In this document: positions 33,847-39,439 of the stretch, piece after piece
How the letters are laid out: each line of letters begins with the position of its first letter
Position numbering within the stretch: position 1 is the stretch's first letter
Assembly: GCA_017961175.1 (NCBI GenBank)
Contig: JAGCXV010000020.1
Span: 1-39,439 of the forward strand
Direction of reading: 5' to 3'
Source: Bacteroidales bacterium
GTDB taxonomy: Bacteria > Bacteroidota > Bacteroidia > Bacteroidales > UBA932
Length of the DNA: 39,439 bases
The notes under the pieces: generated by a model
Databases searched by the model: none
The model's input: the letters and a program-made list of their open reading frames with translations, nothing else
Told to the model about the DNA's origin: nothing
Made by a program: the position numbers and the translations under genes

Positions 33847-35139
33847 CTATTTGCCGGCTTTGTCAAATATCAGCGTAACATCCCCTCCCCTTGGCTTGAG
33901 GTCAGGATAAGGCTTGGTGGACTTCTTCATAAGGCGCCGCATTTTCTTGATAAGGCGGAAATCTCTTCTCCTGGCTGCGGCAATCTTGTGGTCAAGGTTC
34001 TTGACGTGAGGGCTGAAATCTTTCTCCAGATATCCTGCCCTGGCTTTGAGCATCAGGACCTTTCTGACCTTATTGTCAAGTTCTTCCATAGGGAGTTCTC
34101 CAGATTCAACCGCCCTGGTCAGGGCCTCGATGCACTTTACAGGCTCGTCCGGCATCAGGAGCATGTCCGATCCGGCCTTGTAGACAGCCAAAGCGGCTTC
34201 TACAGGAGTGCGGTTTTCGTTGGTAAGGCCGGCCATGACAATGGCATCGGTGATCACCACTCCCTTGAAACCCTGTTCTCCCTTAAGGACATCGTTGATA
34301 AGGATTGGAGAAATGGACATCGGAATACCGCTCGGATCAATCTCAGGAACGGAAATATGGGCCAGCATTATCATCTCCACGCCATTGTCTATAAGGTTCT
34401 GGAACGGACAGAGGTCAACCGTATCCATATATGCTTTGGAGTTCAGGATCACCGGCAATTCAAAGTGAGAGTCGGCGGTAGTGCCACCGTGCCCCGGATA
34501 ATGCTTTCCGCAGGCATAGATGCCCTCGTCCTGCATACCCTTCATATAGGCTGTAGTCCATTCAGAAACCTGACGGGGATCGTCGCTCAAGGTCCTTAGA
34601 GCTCCGCTTCTCGTATAATACTTGCTCACATCGGCAACGGGAGCATAGTTTACCAGTACATTGACGTCTTTAAGCTCCCTGCCGACATTGCGCCCCATCT
34701 TGTACATCAGCTTTTCACCGTCTTTTTCTATCCTGGACAACTGGGCCTGCCTCGGGTAAGGAAGATACTCCGGAAATCTCATAGCAGCCCCCCATTCACC
34801 ATCCACGGCTACCATGATCGGAACCTGGGCCAGTGAATTGAGCTCATCCAGACGGGCCAGGAAATGCTTGATGGAACCTTCCATAAGTATGACATTTCCA
34901 AGACCGTAATAACCTACGAGGGAATCCTGGAAGGCTCTCGTGGCAGGACTTGGATCGCGGCTCAGTTCAACGATGAACAGCTGCGCAACCTTCTGCCTTA
35001 CAGACATCTTTGAAAGAGCCTCCTCTACCTGCGCCTTATGCCGGACAGAATCTTTGTCCTGAGAATAACCGGCGTTTGAAGACAGGAATAGGAGAACTGC
35101 AGCAATCGCTGATAATAAATATGGAAGTTTACGGTTCAT
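33847..35139 (-). CDS. Secreted GH3 glycosidase, NagZ-like beta-N-acetylhexosaminidase
   Basis: A 430-residue glycoside hydrolase family 3 enzyme of the single-domain NagZ type with a signal peptide (about 1-26). The NagZ-specific loop KHYPGHG (212-218) followed by D223-S-H225 supplies the acid/base pair. D298 (VVITDAI) is in the nucleophile position. NagZ enzymes release terminal GlcNAc from muropeptides, and related members act on other beta-hexosaminides. The last 40 residues form a basic, Lys/Arg-rich extension of unknown purpose. It sits 16 bases after the SIS-domain gene and 11 before the creatininase-family gene. Confidence 0.87.
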   Translation of the reverse strand: MNRKLPYLLSAIAAVLLFLSSNAGYSQDKDSVRHKAQVEEALSKMSVRQKVAQLFIVELSRDPSPATRAFQDSLVGYYGLGNVILMEGSIKHFLARLDELNSLAQVPIMVAVDGEWGAAMRFPEYLPYPRQAQLSRIEKDGEKLMYKMGRNVGRELKDVNVLVNYAPVADVSKYYTRSGALRTLSDDPRQVSEWTTAYMKGMQDEGIYACGKHYPGHGGTTADSHFELPVILNSKAYMDTVDLCPFQNLIDNGVEMIMLAHISVPEIDPSGIPMSISPILINDVLKGEQGFKGVVITDAIVMAGLTNENRTPVEAALAVYKAGSDMLLMPDEPVKCIEALTRAVESGELPMEELDNKVRKVLMLKARAGYLEKDFSPHVKNLDHKIAAARRRDFRLIKKMRRLMKKSTKPYPDLKPRGGDVTLIFDKAGK

Positions 35140-35155
35140 CAGTTATTATGGTTTT

Positions 35156-35917
35156 TTAAACCCCTGCAACTCTCTTGCGGTACTCTGCGAGGGCTGCATC
35201 CAGCCTCTCGTGAGCGGTGGTGTCTCCAGGAACGTTGTGGGAAGGATGGATGTAGAGCTTGACTCCACGGTCTGCAAGAATCTCGGCAACAGTGCAGATA
35301 GTCATCCAGACTGTTGTTACAAAGGCCATTGTAGAAAGAGGGCCTATCTTGTCGAAATGGTCTTTCAGGTCTACGCTTGCATCCTGGAGCGGGCAGCAGC
35401 TGTCCACAACATAGTCTGCAATCTGGAAGAGGTTCTTTCCGCAGCTGTGGCGTGGAACCTTTACTCCGGTCTGGCCTGCGGAACCGTAGGCGATAACCTT
35501 CATGCCCATTCTCTGGGCCTCGAGGGCAACGTCTATGTTAACGGCGTTGATTCCTGTGTGGGAGAAAAGCCATACGAGATCGTCCTTGTGGAAATTCCAG
35601 CTGCTCATTATGGCCTTGCCGTAACCCTCTGCCCTTTCCAGCCAGAGGAACTGGTTGATTCCCATTTCTCCGTTAATGTGGGTGAAGAAAGTAAGCGGAA
35701 GCTCGCACAGAGGATGGAAACCCACGAAACCGCCGATTCTCGGATACATCTCCTCTATCGGAAGGTTTGCGTGTCCGCATCCGAATGTATGAATGAGATG
35801 GCCGGCCTGAAGGCAGTCTGCCATAACTTCAGCAACTTTCTTTATCTGATCCATCTGAGTTGCCTCGATCTGATCCATTACGCTGATAGCGTTCTTTTTC
35901 CACTGATTGGCTAACAT
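35156..35917 (-). CDS. SIS-domain sugar-phosphate-binding protein (UPF0309-like)
   Basis: A 253-residue protein with a SIS (sugar isomerase) fold. A helical N-terminus precedes IHTFGCGHANLPIEEM (about 42-57), where isomerases bind phosphosugar. The second half contains VWLFSHTGINAVNIDVALEAQRMGMKVIAYGSAG (about 119-152), the classic SIS core. The best match I recognise is the UPF0309 sugar isomerase domain group, whose reaction is not established. Relatives in the wider fold include MurQ etherase and AgaS. The position next to a NagZ-like GH3 and two MFS importers suggests it works on an imported amino sugar, which is inference. Confidence 0.8.
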   Translation of the reverse strand: MLANQWKKNAISVMDQIEATQMDQIKKVAEVMADCLQAGHLIHTFGCGHANLPIEEMYPRIGGFVGFHPLCELPLTFFTHINGEMGINQFLWLERAEGYGKAIMSSWNFHKDDLVWLFSHTGINAVNIDVALEAQRMGMKVIAYGSAGQTGVKVPRHSCGKNLFQIADYVVDSCCPLQDASVDLKDHFDKIGPLSTMAFVTTVWMTICTVAEILADRGVKLYIHPSHNVPGDTTAHERLDAALAEYRKRVAGV

Positions 35918-35962
35918 TGTTTTAAGTTTTATATTGTTAATATTTAATCTGTTATGAATTCG

Positions 35963-37153
35963 TTAAGGTCTAATGTCCGCGCTGTGTTTCTTCTCGGCGG
36001 CGTTTCTTCTGGCGCAGGCAAGGCAGGCAAACGGGGCGATAATCAGTATCGCGATAATCATACCTGCAAGTATATGGGCAAACTCGTTTCCGCCGCCATT
36101 GGCAAACAGCTTACCCATCAGGAAGTTGCCCAGGAACTGTCCGCAAAGCGCAATGAATATGGCAGCCGAGAATGCCGCGCCGCTCATCCTGCGGAACACT
36201 CCGCCAAGGCGTGCCAGCATCACAGGATAGGTAGATCCGACACCAAATCCGATGAGAGCCATCGCTCCCCAGCTTACATACAGGGATGACTTGAAGATGG
36301 CCATCAGGGCAACGCCGATAAGCGCGATTATCAAATAAATGTAAAGGACAAGCAGGTCTTTGCCCCTCTTCATCATTGCACCGAGGGCGAACCTTCCGAT
36401 CATCATGCCGATTGTAAAGAACGTAAGGCTCAATACGGCACCGTCCTCAGGAAGGCCCCCTATCTGGGTAAGATAGGAAGTGGTGTAACTACCGCTGGTC
36501 CCCTCGAACGCGCTCTGAAAGAAGAGCGTAAAGGCCACCAAAAGCAGCGCTCCTGAAGTGAGCATGCTCCTGTATTCCTTTGAAGAAGGCTTTGTAGCCG
36601 ATGAAATCTTTGCCTTCGGGAATTTTATCGCGATGAAGAAAACCACGCTGAGGAGCATTACAGCTGCACAGACTATGAGCGGAATCTTGTAGTCTGGAAT
36701 GAGGTAACAAGCAAGGGTCCAGACCATTGCGCCGATGCAGTAGCATGCGCCAAGTATGCTCATCTTGCGTCCTCTCTTGTCCTCGTCATAGATATCGGAG
36801 ACAATGGCGTTGGTTTCTCCGTTGAGGACTCCACCACCAAGGCCCACGCAGAATATGCCTGCAACTAGCAGCGGCCACTGGGTGGAATATGCCAGGACCA
36901 GAAGGCCGGCGAGCATTATAAGACTGCTTGCCACCAGCAGCCACTTGTAACCGTAACGGTCCATGATCGGGCCGAATATCACGGTTCCGAGAATGATTCC
37001 TATACTCATATACATAGGGAGTCCGATGGCCTGTGGAACAGCCTTTACCAAAGGCGGCATAATTGCTCCCAGACTGAGCATCGCAACTCCGAAGAACGCT
37101 ATGCCCAGGCAGGCGGCCAGGTTTACTTTTTCGGTAGAATATCCTTTTGACAT
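35963..37153 (-). CDS. MFS transporter (downstream copy of a tandem pair)
   Basis: A 396-residue major facilitator superfamily permease with about twelve membrane segments. The motif A-like loop between helices 2 and 3 is GPIMDRYGYK. The strongly shared block GGGVLNGETNAIVSDIYDEDKRGRKMSILGA (about 105-135) also occurs in the neighbouring permease. A charged cytoplasmic loop lies near residues 185-200. I cannot read a substrate; sugar or peptide import fits the neighbours. It begins 4 bases after the other MFS gene and is followed after 45 bases by the SIS-domain gene. No -7 element is evident in that gap. Confidence 0.88.
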   Translation of the reverse strand: MSKGYSTEKVNLAACLGIAFFGVAMLSLGAIMPPLVKAVPQAIGLPMYMSIGIILGTVIFGPIMDRYGYKWLLVASSLIMLAGLLVLAYSTQWPLLVAGIFCVGLGGGVLNGETNAIVSDIYDEDKRGRKMSILGACYCIGAMVWTLACYLIPDYKIPLIVCAAVMLLSVVFFIAIKFPKAKISSATKPSSKEYRSMLTSGALLLVAFTLFFQSAFEGTSGSYTTSYLTQIGGLPEDGAVLSLTFFTIGMMIGRFALGAMMKRGKDLLVLYIYLIIALIGVALMAIFKSSLYVSWGAMALIGFGVGSTYPVMLARLGGVFRRMSGAAFSAAIFIALCGQFLGNFLMGKLFANGGGNEFAHILAGMIIAILIIAPFACLACARRNAAEKKHSADIRP

Positions 37154-37157
37154 AATA

Positions 37158-38363
37158 TTAAAGGTTCATTTCTTTGTATTTCTCGCTGTTGGATGAGCGA
37201 AGGACAAACGGGAACAGAAGGCTCACGGCAACAATCATCGCGCACATTACCCAAGGGAACAACCGGTGAACTCCTCCCTCAATTGAAGAAGGCAGGAACA
37301 TCTTGCCAACCAGAAAATTGCCAATCAGCATACCGACCTGGGCAACAACAACTGAAAGCGAAACTGCAGCACCGCTGTGGCGCTTGAACACCCTACCAAG
37401 GCAGTCGAAGATTACCGGAGCCGTAACCCCTATTCCGAATCCCAGGAGAGTCATGGAAAGGAAAGCGCCCAGCTTGGAAGCCGGCATGAAAATCTGAAGA
37501 AGCGCTCCAGCCAGGGCAATCGCCATAAACAGGAACATAGCAAAGCTCTTTCCTCCGGTCTTAAGGCAGAGAGGAAGGGTGAATCTTCCGACCGCCATAC
37601 CTACCGTCATGAATATCAGCGATGTCAGGGCCATCTGGAGACCGATTCCGTTCTCTATGTTCACGTAATAAGAAGTGGAGAAGTTGGCGCTGATAGCCTC
37701 CAGGACACCCTGGAAGAAGAACAGCGCACCGGCTATTGCCAGTATGTGATATTTGAACAGTTTTATGGAATCCAAAAGGGAGAACTTGTCTTCCTTGGTA
37801 AGCTTCGCCTTAGGGAACGGGATAAAGATGAATATCAGCGACAGGGCTGCAATCACTCCTGCGGACCATTTCATAGGAAGGTCCGGAGAATAGGCAAACA
37901 CCCTGCAGATAACTGTCCACAGAAGACTGCCAACGCAGTATGATGCACCAAGAATGGAAAGCATCGTGCCGCGGAGATTGTCTCCATAGATATCTGATAT
38001 GATGGCTATTGTCTCACTGTTGAGAACGCCTCCGCCGGCTCCGATCAGGAAAGCGGAGATAACCAGCTGCCAAAGCTCGTGGCAGAATATGAATCCGCAA
38101 AGGCCTATGGCAAGTGCCAGTGAAGCGCTTATCAGAAGTGCCTTGTAGCCGTAGCGGTCCATCACCGCTCCGCAGATAATCGTTCCTGCAATGATACCCA
38201 GGGTGAGAATCCACGGAAGGTTCTGCACGCCTTCAATTGTCTCTCCCAAAGTCGGAAGCATCGCTCCCCAGAAGAACATCGTCACTCCGAAGAATGCGCA
38301 GCCCAGGCAGGCGGCGGTAGCCACCAGCGGCCTTGAATATCCCTTTTCTGCTGATTTTGCCAT
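37158..38363 (-). CDS. MFS transporter (upstream copy of a tandem pair)
   Basis: A 401-residue permease with about twelve membrane segments, clearly paralogous to the next gene. It shares the N-terminal CLGCAFFGVTM block, the CGAVMDRYGYK loop, GGGVLNSETIAIISDIYGDNLRGTMLSILGASYCVG (about 107-142) and the late GFGIGVTAPVIFDCLGRVF stretch. Differences are concentrated in the central loop and the second half, where substrate preference may differ. Its ATG overlaps the S9 peptidase stop by one base (TAATG), so translation is probably coupled. The substrate is unknown. Confidence 0.88.
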   Translation of the reverse strand: MAKSAEKGYSRPLVATAACLGCAFFGVTMFFWGAMLPTLGETIEGVQNLPWILTLGIIAGTIICGAVMDRYGYKALLISASLALAIGLCGFIFCHELWQLVISAFLIGAGGGVLNSETIAIISDIYGDNLRGTMLSILGASYCVGSLLWTVICRVFAYSPDLPMKWSAGVIAALSLIFIFIPFPKAKLTKEDKFSLLDSIKLFKYHILAIAGALFFFQGVLEAISANFSTSYYVNIENGIGLQMALTSLIFMTVGMAVGRFTLPLCLKTGGKSFAMFLFMAIALAGALLQIFMPASKLGAFLSMTLLGFGIGVTAPVIFDCLGRVFKRHSGAAVSLSVVVAQVGMLIGNFLVGKMFLPSSIEGGVHRLFPWVMCAMIVAVSLLFPFVLRSSNSEKYKEMNL

Positions 38364-39439
38364 TATTTGTCTGTCTTAAGATATCTGTCCAGCCACTCGA
38401 AGAATGTTCTCTGCCAGAGAATTCCGTTCTGAGGCTTCAGCACCCAGTGGTTCTCGTCAGGATAGAGCAGGAGCTCCGCCTCTATTCCCCTCATTCTTGC
38501 TGCGTTGAAAGCGCTTTCTCCCTGGGAAGCAAGTATTCTGTAATCCTTTTCTCCGTGGATGCAGAGGATTGGAGTATCCCATTTGTCAACATATACGTGA
38601 GGCGAGTGTGAGAATGTGTTTTGTGCGGTCTTGAGGTCTTTCCTCCAGAACGCTCCGCCGAGATCCCAGTTTGCAAACCACATTTCCTCGGTCTCTACAT
38701 ACTGCTGCATTTCGTTGAATATTCCGTCGTGAGCTATAAAGGCCTTGAAGCGCTTGTCGTGGTTTCCGGCAAGCCAGTAAACGGAGAATCCTCCGAAGCT
38801 TGCACCAACGCATCCCAGATGATCCCTGTCTACATAAGGTTCCTTTGCAATGTCGTCTATTGCAGACAGATAGTCCTTCATACACTGTCCGGCATAGTCT
38901 CCGCTGATCTGCTCCAGCCACTCCATTCCAAAGCCCGGAAGGCCCCTTCGGTTAGGAGCAATTATGATGTAGCCGTTTGCAGCCATGATCTGGAAATTCC
39001 ACCTGTAGCTCCAGAACTGGGAAACAGGAGACTGAGGACCTCCCTCACAGAACAGAAGCGTAGGATAAGTCTTGGTGGAGTCGAAATGAGGAGGATAAAC
39101 CACCCAGGAGAGCATCTGCTTGCCGTCAGTGGTCTTCACCCAGCGCTCCTTAACCTCTCCCAGTGCCAGCTTGTCCAGAATGTGCTTGTTCTCAAAGCTC
39201 AGCTGGGTAGCCTCTCCGGAATTGATGTCAACCGAATAAATATCGTCAGGAAGCATCATTGAATGCCTCTTGGCAATGAGTTTGCCGTCTGAAAGGGCAA
39301 CGCTTCCGAAATCGTGCTGACCCTCTGTTACCTTGCAGACATCTCCGCTGAGGTCCGTACGGTAAATCTGGGTTGTTCCCTGCCATACTCCAATGAAATA
39401 CAGGGTGTTGTCATCTGCCCAGATATAATCGTCAACTCC
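38363..39439 (-). CDS. S9 family prolyl-oligopeptidase-like peptidase (5' part beyond window)
   Basis: The frame is open from the TAA at 38363-38365 to the window edge, showing the last 358 residues, so the gene is partial. The visible part has the end of a beta-propeller-like domain (VDDYIWADD near the edge, then DIYSVDINSGEATQLSFENKH) and the complete alpha/beta hydrolase domain. Its landmarks are the GASFGG nucleophile elbow, the Asp of HGEKDYRI and the His of DENHWVL. Such enzymes in Bacteroidota are usually periplasmic dipeptidyl or acylaminoacyl peptidases; the signal peptide would lie outside the window. An ATG at 39259 is internal and is not the start. The gene is the first visible member of the 33-39.4 kb operon. 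Confidence 0.9.
   Translation of the reverse strand, partial: GVDDYIWADDNTLYFIGVWQGTTQIYRTDLSGDVCKVTEGQHDFGSVALSDGKLIAKRHSMMLPDDIYSVDINSGEATQLSFENKHILDKLALGEVKERWVKTTDGKQMLSWVVYPPHFDSTKTYPTLLFCEGGPQSPVSQFWSYRWNFQIMAANGYIIIAPNRRGLPGFGMEWLEQISGDYAGQCMKDYLSAIDDIAKEPYVDRDHLGCVGASFGGFSVYWLAGNHDKRFKAFIAHDGIFNEMQQYVETEEMWFANWDLGGAFWRKDLKTAQNTFSHSPHVYVDKWDTPILCIHGEKDYRILASQGESAFNAARMRGIEAELLLYPDENHWVLKPQNGILWQRTFFEWLDRYLKTDK

Noticed and set aside
33661-34599. 312-codon open frame on the plus strand, antisense to the GH3 and creatininase-family genes
   Set aside because: It lies wholly opposite two genes with intact catalytic motifs, and its translation has no recognisable domain and a skewed composition (many His, Arg and Gly). 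It is a shadow frame.

Overview
The window looks like chromosomal DNA from a member of the Bacteroidota, most likely Bacteroidales; I cannot name the genus. Four things point there. The candidate promoters carry the Bacteroidota -7 element TAnnTTTG. Most starts lack a clear Shine-Dalgarno sequence. Ribosomal protein S1 has a long acidic N-terminal extension and six S1 repeats. The gene set includes an I-K-type V-ATPase, the TIGR02757/DUF2400 family, TamB, a NagZ-like secreted GH3 enzyme and a C-minus type B L31. The DNA is gene-dense. No gene-free stretch exceeds 300 bases; the longest is 25372-25608, which holds the SRP RNA gene. I saw no IS element, CRISPR array, tRNA or rRNA.

Layout. 1-5.7 kb (+): the end of a V-type ATPase operon (D partial, I, K), continued by a phosphohexomutase, a divergent DUF1343 (NamZ-like) protein and a Bax inhibitor-1/YccA membrane protein. 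The K rotor subunit keeps the complete sodium-ligand pattern. 5.7-6.1 kb: rpmE2 with its own promoter and a strong intrinsic terminator. 6.1-9.1 kb (+): a single AT-rich gene for an MmeI-like (type IIL) restriction-modification enzyme, the clearest accessory gene here. 9.1-13.4 kb (+): TIGR02757 protein, secreted M14 peptidase, NhaC antiporter, SlyD. 13.4-25.4 kb: short units on alternating strands: FAD oxidoreductase and tsaD (-), tamB (+), mtaB-folB-rsmI (-), PhnP-like hydrolase (+), cdd (-), mltG (+). 25.4-27.8 kb (+): hairpin-rich spacer, SRP RNA, mnmA, a secreted alpha/beta hydrolase. 27.8-32.3 kb (-): rpsA-rnz-ctpA, abutting or overlapping. 32.4-39.4 kb (-): a tightly spaced run of S9 peptidase (cut by the window end), two paralogous MFS transporters, a SIS-domain protein, a secreted GH3 glycosidase, a creatininase-family hydrolase and an AT-rich lipoprotein.

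How the genes fit together. The middle of the window is rich in translation functions: tsaD and mtaB act in sequence on A37 of tRNAs, alongside mnmA, rsmI, SRP RNA, S1, L31 and RNase Z. Envelope functions recur: TamB, MltG, CtpA, GH3 and a NamZ relative. The 33-39.4 kb run reads as a salvage operon, with peptidase and glycosidase outside the cytoplasm, two importers, and a sugar-phosphate-binding protein and amidohydrolase inside. Its substrate cannot be read from sequence.

Most notable: the substituted PEHG motif in the DUF1343 protein; the compositional mosaic of the MmeI-like gene; a back-to-back -7 palindrome between cdd and mltG; probable leaderless divergent transcripts at rsmI/PhnP-like; four convergent junctions with no intergenic room; an inverted repeat over the SRP RNA promoter; and the uncharacterised salvage-type operon.
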